Of a stretch of DNA of 5,677 nt, positions 1 to 5,640 are shown piece after piece. The position numbers were made by a program, and so were the translations under genes. The notes under the pieces were generated by a model. That model searched no databases. It had not been told where the DNA came from and saw nothing but the letters and a program-made list of their open reading frames with translations. Source of the stretch: Bacillota bacterium (GTDB lineage Bacteria; Bacillota; Clostridia; Acetivibrionales; DSM-1351); contig JAFABO010000159.1 in assembly GCA_023426005.1 (NCBI GenBank), positions 1 through 5,677 on the forward strand, written 5' to 3'. Numbering within the stretch: position 1 is the first letter of the stretch; every line of letters starts with the position of its first letter.

Positions 1-2
1 GT

Positions 3-149
3 GCCCAGGTTATGGAGTTGTTTGAAGAAATAAACAGGGACGGTAAGACAATAATAATGATCACTCACGATACCGGCATAGCACAGCGTGCCAGAAGAGT
101 CGTCAATATTCTGGACGGGTATCTTACTGAGGCAGACAGCAGTTGGTGA
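3..149 (+). CDS. ABC transporter ATP-binding protein, C-terminal fragment (5' end outside window)
   Basis: The open frame entering from the left edge encodes the last 48 residues of an ABC-type ATPase and stops at TGA 147-149. Visible are the helix after the Walker B region (AQVMELFEEINRDGKT), the beta strand plus H-loop histidine in TIIMITHD (His at about residue 22 of the fragment), and the family ending ARRVVNILDGYL. The spacing and the 'DG-Y/R-L' ending resemble the LolD/MacB/FtsE group, which energises export of lipoproteins, peptides or drugs with a separate permease. Walker A, the signature motif and Walker B are outside the window, so the subfamily and substrate cannot be fixed. No obvious intrinsic terminator follows; a structured gap of 174 nt separates it from ku, so read-through into ku is possible. 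Confidence 0.85.
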   Translation, partial: AQVMELFEEINRDGKTIIMITHDTGIAQRARRVVNILDGYLTEADSSW

Positions 150-179
150 ACAGGGAATACAAATTTCATAACTGTTTTA

Positions 180-234
180 TGGTCGTGCGAAATATTCAAA
201 GTATTTACCAATACTTTGAAAGCGCACATGGCCA
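180..234 (+). promoter_or_regulatory. Long imperfect hairpin upstream of ku
   Basis: An 11-bp perfect stem, TTCAAAGTATT (195-205) and AATACTTTGAA (210-220), closes a 4-nt loop (206-209). Below it, after an internal loop (5 nt left, 2 nt right), GTGCG (185-189) pairs with CGCAC (223-227), and TGG (180-182) can pair with CCA (232-234). No T-run follows on either strand, so it is not a classic intrinsic terminator. It may be a 3'-end structure of the ABC operon, an operator, or the first element of a ku leader RNA. The pairing is seen directly; the role is inferred. Confidence 0.55.
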
Positions 235-323
235 ATTAACCTCCTTTATTCGTCTTATAGCGGATGAGGGAGTGAAGGATTTCATTACATTTTGAGGTCG
301 CTATGCGACTCATGGAGGTTAAT
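235..323 (+). promoter_or_regulatory. Candidate ribosome-binding-site-sequestering leader of ku
   Basis: ATTAACCTCC (235-244) is the exact reverse complement of GGAGGTTAAT (314-323), which contains the whole ku Shine-Dalgarno and ends at the base before the ATG at 324. In RNA these 10 pairs would hide the ribosome binding site. The 69-nt interior could hold a small stem (250-254 with 263-267, one G-U pair) and a clear hairpin at 294-311. CTCC 241-244 can alternatively pair with GGAG 269-272, and CCTTT 243-247 with GAAGG 274-278, so competing folds are possible. The interior has no gene. I see no convincing sigma-A promoter between 150 and 323, so the transcript start is unknown. Confidence 0.5.
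294..311 (+). promoter_or_regulatory. Short hairpin immediately 5' of the ku ribosome binding site
   Basis: GTCGC (297-301) and GCGAC (305-309) enclose a 3-nt TAT loop. The stem extends by G294-C311 and A295-T310 if one G is bulged. It ends two bases before the Shine-Dalgarno GGAGG at 314-318. An alternative in-frame ATG at 303 lies in its loop and has no ribosome binding site of its own, which supports the start at 324. Confidence 0.5.
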
Positions 324-1286
324 ATGCACACAGTATGGAAGGGTTCAATAAGCTTCGGCCTGGTAAATATACCTGTTAAAATGTTTACAGCCACCGAGGA
401 CAAGGATATAAGGTTTAAATATATTCATAAGGAATGCCATACACCGGTAAAGTACAAAAAAACCTGCCCTGCATGCAACAAGGATGTTCAGCCTGAAGAT
501 ATTGTCAGAGGCTACGAATACGAGCCGGGCAAATTTGTCATTCTGACTGAGGAGGATTTTGAATCCATAGAGGTGAAAAGTGAAAAAAGCGTAGAAATAC
601 TGGATTTCGTTAAACTTGAGGAGATTGATCCCATATATTTTGACAAGACCTATTTTTTAGGCCCCCAGGAAACAGGCGGAAAAGCCTATACACTTTTACG
701 AGAGGCACTCAATGGCAAAAAGAGGATCGCGGTTGCAAAAATAACCATCAGAGACCGTGAATCACTTGCAGTAATCAGGGTATACAACAATGTTCTGATT
801 CTGGAAACCATATTTTACCCTGATGAGGTAAGGGATTCAAAACAGGTGCCGGGAGTGCCTGAAAATCTCCAGACGACAGAGGCCGAACTGGATATGGCCA
901 CCCAGCTGATCGACAATCTGACCACGGCTTTTGATCCGGATAAGTACCACGACACTTACAGGGAAAGGCTTCTGGAAAAAATTAACGCAAAGGTTGAAGG
1001 CAAGGATTTCGTTGTTAAGAAGGAAACTGATAAAGAAAACATTGTCAGCCTGATGGAGGCTTTGAAACAAAGCATACAGATGTCAAAGGACAATAAGGAC
1101 AATACCGGAGCTGTTGACGGGACCGGTAAAAAAACCGCTGCCAGGGGCAGAAAAAAGGCAGCGCCTATGGAGGACGAAGCCAAAGAAAATACGGACCTGT
1201 CCGAGGCGAAAATGGCATCGGACGGCACCGGTGAAGAAAAGCCAAAGAAAGGGACAAGAAAAGCAAAGGAAACTGTCAAGTCATGA
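324..1286 (+). CDS. ku: Bacterial Ku, double-strand-break end-binding protein of NHEJ
   Basis: Ku forms a homodimeric ring that threads onto broken DNA ends and recruits LigD activities. The protein has 320 residues. It opens with the family signature WKGSISFGLVNIPVKMF (5-21), followed by a possible zinc knuckle (His35, Cys38, Cys48, Cys51 in HKECHTPVKYKKTCPAC). The Ku core beta-barrel runs to about residue 235 and the conserved C-terminal helix NIVSLMEALKQSI is at 239-251. A tail of about 65 residues follows, with two lysine/arginine-rich patches (269-278 and 306-319) separated by an acidic stretch; such tails in other bacteria help DNA binding. I chose ATG 324 because GGAGG lies 5 nt upstream and the family N-terminus matches; in-frame ATGs at 303 and 312 lack a ribosome binding site. 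The stop overlaps the ligase start by 4 nt (ATGA). In Bacillus, ku and ligD are expressed in the forespore; whether that holds here is not visible. Confidence 0.95.
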   Translation: MHTVWKGSISFGLVNIPVKMFTATEDKDIRFKYIHKECHTPVKYKKTCPACNKDVQPEDIVRGYEYEPGKFVILTEEDFESIEVKSEKSVEILDFVKLEEIDPIYFDKTYFLGPQETGGKAYTLLREALNGKKRIAVAKITIRDRESLAVIRVYNNVLILETIFYPDEVRDSKQVPGVPENLQTTEAELDMATQLIDNLTTAFDPDKYHDTYRERLLEKINAKVEGKDFVVKKETDKENIVSLMEALKQSIQMSKDNKDNTGAVDGTGKKTAARGRKKAAPMEDEAKENTDLSEAKMASDGTGEEKPKKGTRKAKETVKS

Positions 1287-2257
1287 ATTGGATAATTCCC
1301 ATGGAACCTGTTGCCATTCCCGGAGTCAGACAGGGGCGTGAGTACATTCATGAAATAAAATGGGATGGCATACGCGGAATGGTCTACCTTCAATCCGGGA
1401 GCATGAAGGTTTATACAAAGAAAGGAAATGAGAGAACCGGCTTCTACCCTGAACTCAATATACTTGAAGCCGCACTGGGAGAAAAAGACATGGTGCTGGA
1501 CGGAGAAATAGTTGTTCAGGATAACCGGGGGCACCCCAGCTTTCACAACATTCTTGTCCGAGAGACTGTAAAAAACAAACGCAACCTTGAGTATTACTTA
1601 AGAAATTATCCCATAAAATATATGCTCTTCGATATATTGATGTACAATGGCCGGCAGCTTACCCGGACAGCCTTGCAGGAAAGGAAGAATATCCTGGAAG
1701 AGGCAGCGGCTCCTGTTGTAAAGAACAGCAGCACCGTGTTTTTATCCCGGGTTTTTGAAAATGGGAATGAGCTCTATGAAAATATGAAGCTTGAAAACAT
1801 GGAGGGTATAGTTTCAAAAAAACTAAACAGTTATTATCTGCCGGGGAAAAAGCATGAAGAATGGTTTAAGACAAAATTTACAAAAAAAATGCTGTGTATC
1901 ATCGGAGGGATACAATGGAAGGGTAAACTGCCCAATTCACTTCTGATGGGTATCAGGATTGGGGATGGCCCAAAACTCTTCTACATGGGGAAGGCTTCAC
2001 TCGGTTTGAAAGGACAGGATTTGCAGCTGCTCAGGCAGTATAAGAATGAACTGGTACAGAGGGAATGCCCTTTTGAACCGGATGGAATTGCAGATATTGA
2101 TATGACGGGAACCGAACTGACCTGGACTGTAGCGGCAATAACCTGCTGGGTGGGTTTTCTGGAACTGTCAAATGACGGGCATTTCAGGCACCCCAAAATA
2201 CTTGGATTTACTAATTTGCCTCTGGACGAGGCGGATGGAAAGGTGTTGACTGACTGA
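1283..2257 (+). CDS. ligD: Stand-alone LigD-type ATP-dependent DNA ligase
   Basis: This enzyme seals DNA nicks and break ends using ATP through a lysyl-AMP intermediate. The 324 residues cover the nucleotidyltransferase and OB-fold domains of LigD and nothing more. Motif I is EIKWDG with catalytic Lys26. A motif Ia-like stretch is TKKGNE (45-50), motif III is DGEIVV (73-78, Glu75), the IIIa region is YMLFDIL (113-119), motif IV is EGIVSKK (174-180) and motif V is EWFKTKF (193-199, Lys196 and Lys198). The OB domain ends with FRHPKILGF (301-309), the usual end of the LigD ligase module. All expected catalytic residues are present. It starts inside the ku stop codon and ends 1 nt into the polymerase gene, so translational coupling is likely. 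In Bacillus the same module is fused to the polymerase as LIG-POL. No phosphoesterase domain is attached. The symbol is used for the ligase part only. Confidence 0.93.
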   Translation: MNWIIPMEPVAIPGVRQGREYIHEIKWDGIRGMVYLQSGSMKVYTKKGNERTGFYPELNILEAALGEKDMVLDGEIVVQDNRGHPSFHNILVRETVKNKRNLEYYLRNYPIKYMLFDILMYNGRQLTRTALQERKNILEEAAAPVVKNSSTVFLSRVFENGNELYENMKLENMEGIVSKKLNSYYLPGKKHEEWFKTKFTKKMLCIIGGIQWKGKLPNSLLMGIRIGDGPKLFYMGKASLGLKGQDLQLLRQYKNELVQRECPFEPDGIADIDMTGTELTWTVAAITCWVGFLELSNDGHFRHPKILGFTNLPLDEADGKVLTD

Positions 2258-3159
2258 TGGAGACAATTACCGAAATTAAAGTGGAAATTGAAGGCAAAAT
2301 AATAAAGGTTAAGAGTCCGGACAAGCTGTATTGGCCGGAGGCCAATGTTACAAAGCTTGAATTCATTGAGACTATGACAAAGCTGGCACCATATGTAGTA
2401 AGGCATGCCAAGAACAGGATGCTGACCTCCATACGGTATCCCCACGGGATTGGTGATAAAAGTTTTTTTCAGAAGGAGAAACCTGTAAATACGCCGGAAT
2501 GGGTTAAAATCGTCAAATTCAACGATAAGAACTATATCGCATTAAATTCGGCGGCAACTCTGGTATGGCTCTGCACCCAGGCTGCATTGGAACTGCATAC
2601 CAGCTTTAATGTCCATGAAAAACCTGATCATCCGTCAAGTCTGGTTTTTGACCTGGACCCGGATGAGGGCAATACCTTTGACGATGTGACCGAGATAGCA
2701 GGGAGTATACATGAGACCCTGATGGCCCTTGGTATAACAGCGTTTATAAAGACTTCCGGCGCCACCGGCCTTCAGATATTTATCCCTGCAGGGGAAAGGT
2801 ATGATTATGATACTGCCAGAATGCTCAATGAGTTCTTTGCCGAGTACTTTACCCATAAACTCAGCAGTAAGGTCACAATTGAGAGAATGAAGAAAAAGCG
2901 GGAAGGAAAGCTATATTTTGACTGGCTGCAGATGTGGCATGGGAAGAGTATGATCACGGCATATTCGGCCAGAGCGGTGAAGAGCGCTGCAGTATCGACC
3001 CCGATTGAATGGAGCGAGCTGGGAAGAATACGGCCTGAAATGTTTACGCTCAAGAATATTGCAGCCCGGGTGGAACAGAAAGGCGATCTGTTCGAGCCCA
3101 TGCTGCGGTGCGACAACAAAAATCAGCTCGACGAAATACTCAAGCAGCTGAAAAAATAA
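2257..3159 (+). CDS. Stand-alone LigD-type primase-polymerase (PolDom, archaeo-eukaryotic primase fold)
   Basis: The enzyme fills gaps and adds (ribo)nucleotides at break ends before ligation. Its 300 residues match the LigD polymerase domain. Lys23 and Lys33, 10 residues apart in SPDKLYWPEANVTK, fit the pair that binds the 5'-phosphate in the mycobacterial enzyme; the Asn normally 3 residues before the first Lys is Ser20. His114 lies in ELH, the metal-binding pair Asp132/Asp134 in FDLDP, the motif Ser167 in TSGATGLQ, Arg215 seven residues before the third acidic residue Asp222 (LYFDW), and AYSAR at 235-239. The motif II His of the usual S-x-x-x-G-L-H is Gln173. The start ATG overlaps the ligase stop by one base (TGATG), so expression is probably coupled. 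The gene is colinear with the C-terminal half of Bacillus LigD. It ends at a 12-nt palindrome (3154-3165) without a clear terminator. Confidence 0.93.
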   Translation: METITEIKVEIEGKIIKVKSPDKLYWPEANVTKLEFIETMTKLAPYVVRHAKNRMLTSIRYPHGIGDKSFFQKEKPVNTPEWVKIVKFNDKNYIALNSAATLVWLCTQAALELHTSFNVHEKPDHPSSLVFDLDPDEGNTFDDVTEIAGSIHETLMALGITAFIKTSGATGLQIFIPAGERYDYDTARMLNEFFAEYFTHKLSSKVTIERMKKKREGKLYFDWLQMWHGKSMITAYSARAVKSAAVSTPIEWSELGRIRPEMFTLKNIAARVEQKGDLFEPMLRCDNKNQLDEILKQLKK

Positions 3160-3165
3160 TTATTT
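3154..3165. repeat. 12-nt palindrome at the polymerase stop codon
   Basis: AAATAATTATTT is a perfect palindrome that spans the + strand stop TAA (3157-3159) and the minus-strand stop TAA (3162-3160). It is all A/T, so a hairpin would be weak. No strong terminator is visible after the NHEJ operon; a second weak candidate is ATTCC/GGAAT around a 3-nt loop at about 3184-3196. Confidence 0.4.
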
Positions 3166-3261
3166 CTTGATGAATCCGGCATATTCCGGCGGAATTATCT
3201 TCTTTTCAAATATGCTTTTCTGGAGCAGTACTTTCATATTGCGTTTGCAAAATCTTTCAAG
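3160..3261 (-). pseudogene. Possible C-terminal remnant of an unidentified gene
   Basis: On the minus strand an open stretch of 33 codons ends with TAA at 3162-3160, directly abutting the polymerase stop (3159). The translation reads LERFCKRNMKVLLQKSIFEK and then ends IIPPEYAGFIKK after one more Lys. It looks protein-like (amphipathic and basic, with a Pro-Pro-Glu-Tyr turn near the end) and no + strand gene covers it. A stop codon lies directly upstream (3264-3262), and the only internal ATG (3237) would give 25 residues without a clear ribosome binding site. It may be the tail of a gene deleted when the NHEJ operon or galE arrived, or chance. I do not recognise the family. Confidence 0.25.
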
Positions 3262-3336
3262 TTAACCTTTTACGCTTGTGTAATTTATATTTCTTTTAGA
3301 TTAATTATATGCCCTGTTTGATTTATTACCGTGAGG

Positions 3337-3365
3337 TTGTAATATTCAACCATATTGTATAAAAT
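3337..3365 (+). promoter_or_regulatory. Candidate sigma-A promoter of galE
   Basis: TTGTAA (3337-3342), a 17-nt spacer and TAAAAT (3360-3365) give 4/6 and 5/6 matches to the vegetative consensus. Transcription would start near 3372, leaving a leader of about 70 nt. The rest of the 3262-3440 gap is AT-rich and shows no gene. Confidence 0.45.
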
Positions 3366-3372
3366 ATTTATT

Positions 3373-3383
3373 GTGCTATGCAC
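3373..3383. promoter_or_regulatory. Small palindrome at the predicted galE transcription start
   Basis: GTGC (3373-3376), TAT, GCAC (3380-3383) is an 11-nt inverted repeat lying about 8 nt past the candidate -10 box. Its position would suit an operator, but it is short and could be chance. Confidence 0.2.
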
Positions 3384-3440
3384 TAAACAATATCGGGCAC
3401 TCTCTATAGAATAAAAATTTGCAGCACCGAGGAGGTTATC

Positions 3441-4454
3441 ATGAGAGTATTAGTTACCGGCGGAGCCGGATATATAGGCACTCATACATGTGTTGAACTG
3501 CTTATGGCCGGTTATGAGGTCATTATTGCGGATAATTTATGCAACAGCAAAGAGACCGCAGTTGAAAGGGTAAAAAAAATAACTGGTAAGAGCGTTAAAT
3601 TTTATAAACTGGATTTGCTTGACAGGGATTCCTTTGAAAAAGTGTTTATTGATGAAAATATTGATTGCGTTATACACTTTGCCGGTTTAAAGGCGGTTGG
3701 GGAATCGGTTTCAATACCTTTGAAATACTATCATAACAATCTGACAGGAACCTTTATATTATGTGAATTGATGCAGAAGTACGGAGTGAAGAATCTGGTG
3801 TTCAGTTCATCGGCTACAGTTTACGGTGATCCGGTCAGCGTGCCCATATCTGAGGATTTTTCACTGTCGGCAACCAATCCCTATGGTAAAACAAAACTTA
3901 TGATTGAAGACATATTAAAAGATCTCCATTTTGCCGATAATTCCTGGAATATTGCCCTTTTGAGATATTTTAATCCCATCGGCGCCCATATAAGCGGTAT
4001 CATTGGTGAGGATCCCAACGGAATACCGAACAACCTGGTTCCGTATATAACGCAGGTTGCAGTCGGAAAGCATAAAGAAGTGCGGGTGTTCGGGAATGAC
4101 TATGATACTGTGGACGGTACCGGAGTCAGAGACTATATACATGTAGTCGATCTTGCAAAAGGTCATGTAAAGGCAATTGAAAAGCTTGCGAGAGATCATA
4201 TAGGAATCAGACCATACAATTTGGGCACCGGAGCCGGGTATAGTGTACTTCAGATGATCCGGGCGTTTTCAAAAGCCTGCGGAAAGGATATCCGCTATAA
4301 AATAGTGGGGAGAAGGCCCGGTGATATAGCAGCCTGTTATGCATGCACCGACAGGGCAAGAGCTGAATTGAATTGGGTTGCTGAAAAGGGGATTGATGAG
4401 ATGTGCGCCGATTCCTGGAGGTGGCAGTCGCAAAATCCTGAAGGGTACAAATAA
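3441..4454 (+). CDS. galE: UDP-glucose 4-epimerase
   Basis: GalE interconverts UDP-glucose and UDP-galactose in the cytoplasm using tightly bound NAD, in the Leloir pathway and in surface-sugar synthesis. The protein has 337 residues, almost the same as E. coli GalE (338), and aligns along its whole length. The NAD-binding Rossmann motif is GGAGYIG (7-13). DNLCNSK (31-37), HFAGLKAVGES (79-89), SSSATVYG (122-129, catalytic Ser124), NPYGKTK (146-152, Tyr148 and Lys152), RYFNPIGAH (175-183) and DGTGVRDYIHVVDLA (225-239) are all present. It is an extended short-chain dehydrogenase/reductase. The position of E. coli Tyr299, which limits the pocket, is Cys299, so the enzyme may also act on UDP-GlcNAc/UDP-GalNAc. 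The start is firm: AGGAGG at 3430-3435 lies 5 nt before ATG. The nucleotidyltransferase gene follows after 72 nt without a visible terminator, so they may be cotranscribed. Confidence 0.96.
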   Translation: MRVLVTGGAGYIGTHTCVELLMAGYEVIIADNLCNSKETAVERVKKITGKSVKFYKLDLLDRDSFEKVFIDENIDCVIHFAGLKAVGESVSIPLKYYHNNLTGTFILCELMQKYGVKNLVFSSSATVYGDPVSVPISEDFSLSATNPYGKTKLMIEDILKDLHFADNSWNIALLRYFNPIGAHISGIIGEDPNGIPNNLVPYITQVAVGKHKEVRVFGNDYDTVDGTGVRDYIHVVDLAKGHVKAIEKLARDHIGIRPYNLGTGAGYSVLQMIRAFSKACGKDIRYKIVGRRPGDIAACYACTDRARAELNWVAEKGIDEMCADSWRWQSQNPEGYK

Positions 4455-4526
4455 ACACATACGGGATTTCAGTATGAACATATTGTTTACCCAAAACAAC
4501 TGCACAGTTCAAAGGAGGATTTGTAC

Positions 4527-5462
4527 TTGAACAATAAAACAACTTTAGTAATAATGGCTGCCGGCATGGGGAGCAGATATGGCGGATTGAAGCAGATAGA
4601 TCCGGTGGGTCCCAACGGTGAAATTATAATGGAATATTCAATATATGATGCAATAAAGGCCGGTTTCAGCAAGGTAGTATTCATAATAAAAGAGGAAATC
4701 GAAGAAACCTTCCGTGCAGTTATCGGTAAAAAAATTGAAGGACTCATTGATGTTGAATATGTCTATCAGAATATTGACGATATTCCCTCCGGCTTTGCAG
4801 TGCCGGAAGGCCGGGTGAAGCCATGGGGGACAGGACATGCGGTTCTGAGTGCCAAATCAGCGGTTAAAACACCGTTTGCCGTAATAAATGCCGATGATTT
4901 TTACGGAGCTGACACTTACAGGCTTCTGAATGATTTTCTATCAAATAATGACGATGGAAAAGACAAATATAAATACTGCATGGTGGGTTTCATACTCGAA
5001 AACACATTGACCGAGCATGGACATGTGGCCAGAGGGGTTTGCAATGCGGATGCCTCCGGAAATCTTGTCGATATTCATGAAAGAACCAAGATAATGAAAT
5101 TCGCAAGTGAGACGAAATACACCGAAGATGACCGGAATTGGATATTGATACCTGAGGGAAGCTTGGTTTCAATGAATACCTGGGGATTTAATCCGAGCTT
5201 TTTCAATGAGCTTGAAGAACAATTCCCCATATTCCTGAAAAACAACGGGGGGAATATTTTAAAAGCCGAGTATTTCCTCCCTACAATCGTAGACAACCTC
5301 ATTAAATCGGGAAAAGCTGATGTCAAAGTACTTTCTACTCCGGATAAGTGGTACGGAGTGACCTATCAGGAAGATAAGCCTGTTGTTAAGAAATCAATAG
5401 GAGATATGGTGCAATCCGGCAAGTATCCCAAAAATCTCTGGAAGGATTTGAAAAATGCCTGA
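4527..5462 (+). CDS. Sugar-phosphate nucleotidyltransferase (NTP_transferase family)
   Basis: The protein has the GT-A-like fold of enzymes that join a sugar phosphate to an NTP, releasing pyrophosphate. The nucleotide-binding signature MAAGMGSRYGG is at 10-20, followed by LKQIDPVGPNGE (21-32). GTGHAVL (101-107) and the metal-binding NADDFYG (121-127) match the family plan. MNTWGF (216-221) and the Trp/Tyr-rich end (TPDKWYGVTY, 271-280) are typical of this unnamed subgroup rather than of GalU, RfbA or GlmU, whose signatures differ. Length is 311 residues. The start is TTG 4527: AAAGGAGG at 4511-4518 lies 8 nt upstream. The in-frame TTG at 4521 would be only 2 nt from the Shine-Dalgarno, too close. 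Its position after galE suggests a UDP-sugar role, but the base and sugar cannot be read from the sequence. Confidence 0.85.
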   Translation: MNNKTTLVIMAAGMGSRYGGLKQIDPVGPNGEIIMEYSIYDAIKAGFSKVVFIIKEEIEETFRAVIGKKIEGLIDVEYVYQNIDDIPSGFAVPEGRVKPWGTGHAVLSAKSAVKTPFAVINADDFYGADTYRLLNDFLSNNDDGKDKYKYCMVGFILENTLTEHGHVARGVCNADASGNLVDIHERTKIMKFASETKYTEDDRNWILIPEGSLVSMNTWGFNPSFFNELEEQFPIFLKNNGGNILKAEYFLPTIVDNLIKSGKADVKVLSTPDKWYGVTYQEDKPVVKKSIGDMVQSGKYPKNLWKDLKNA

Positions 5463-5498
5463 TGAAGCGGAATTTGAGTTTGCAAATAAAAGGCCGGG

Positions 5499-5546
5499 AA
5501 CAGCCGTAAACTTTTTTCAGCTTGAATGCCCATTAAATTGGCTGTT
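5499..5546 (+). terminator. Weak terminator-like hairpin after the nucleotidyltransferase gene
   Basis: AACAGCC (5499-5505) pairs with GGCTGTT (5540-5546); a G-U pair extends it inward, and the loop is about 32 nt with its own small stem (TTCA/TGAA, 5516-5526). Only TT follows the stem. A nearby T-run (5512-5517) follows a 3-bp GGC/GCC stem (5492-5505). Either could end transcription weakly; neither is a textbook terminator. Confidence 0.3.
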
Positions 5547-5549
5547 TTG

Positions 5550-5634
5550 CGCCCCTCAAAAAAATTTGTTATTGAATAATGGTAAAGTATGTAATATAAT
5601 GTAAAATATTAAAATACCTGTTAAGTGAGGGGCG
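5550..5634. repeat. 9-nt perfect inverted repeat flanking the promoter of the zinc-ribbon gene
   Basis: CGCCCCTCA (5550-5558) is the exact reverse complement of TGAGGGGCG (5626-5634). The right arm contains the ribosome binding site of the next gene (GAGGGG, 8 nt from ATG 5641). The arms are 67 nt apart and enclose the promoter. Only a transcript reading through from upstream would contain both arms. Confidence 0.6.
5572..5600 (+). promoter_or_regulatory. Sigma-A promoter of the zinc-ribbon gene
   Basis: TTGAAT (5572-5577), 17 nt, then a perfect TATAAT (5595-5600). An A7/T3 tract (5558-5567) just upstream could act as an UP element. Transcription should begin near 5607, giving a leader of about 34 nt before ATG 5641. 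Confidence 0.7.
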
Positions 5635-5640
5635 ATACAA

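Noticed and set aside
65..229. Minus-strand 54-codon frame with ATG at 229 and an excellent AAAGGAGG upstream (complement of 241-248)
   Set aside because: Most of it is antisense to the ABC ATPase end and to the 195-220 hairpin, and the translation is not protein-like. The good ribosome binding site is explained by complementarity to the ku site, although a vestigial divergent gene cannot be excluded.
303..323. Upstream in-frame ATG starts for ku at 303 and 312
   Set aside because: The first lies in a hairpin loop, neither has a ribosome binding site, and the family N-terminus begins at 324.
150..323. Vegetative or forespore-type promoter for ku
   Set aside because: Boxes such as TTGGTG/CATAAC (143-172), TATAGC (256-261) and CATTACA (283-289) lack properly spaced partners, so none is annotated.
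1114..1341. Plus-strand 75-codon frame across the ku/ligase junction
   Set aside because: It is an out-of-frame shadow of the Lys-rich ku tail and ligase start, with no family resemblance.
956..1546. Long minus-strand frame (196 codons) opposite ku and ligase
   Set aside because: It lies wholly antisense to two clearly conserved genes and has a composition typical of a shadow frame.
4455..4526. Terminator or promoter between galE and the nucleotidyltransferase gene
   Set aside because: No stem with a T-run and no paired -35/-10 boxes were found; only the Shine-Dalgarno is clear.
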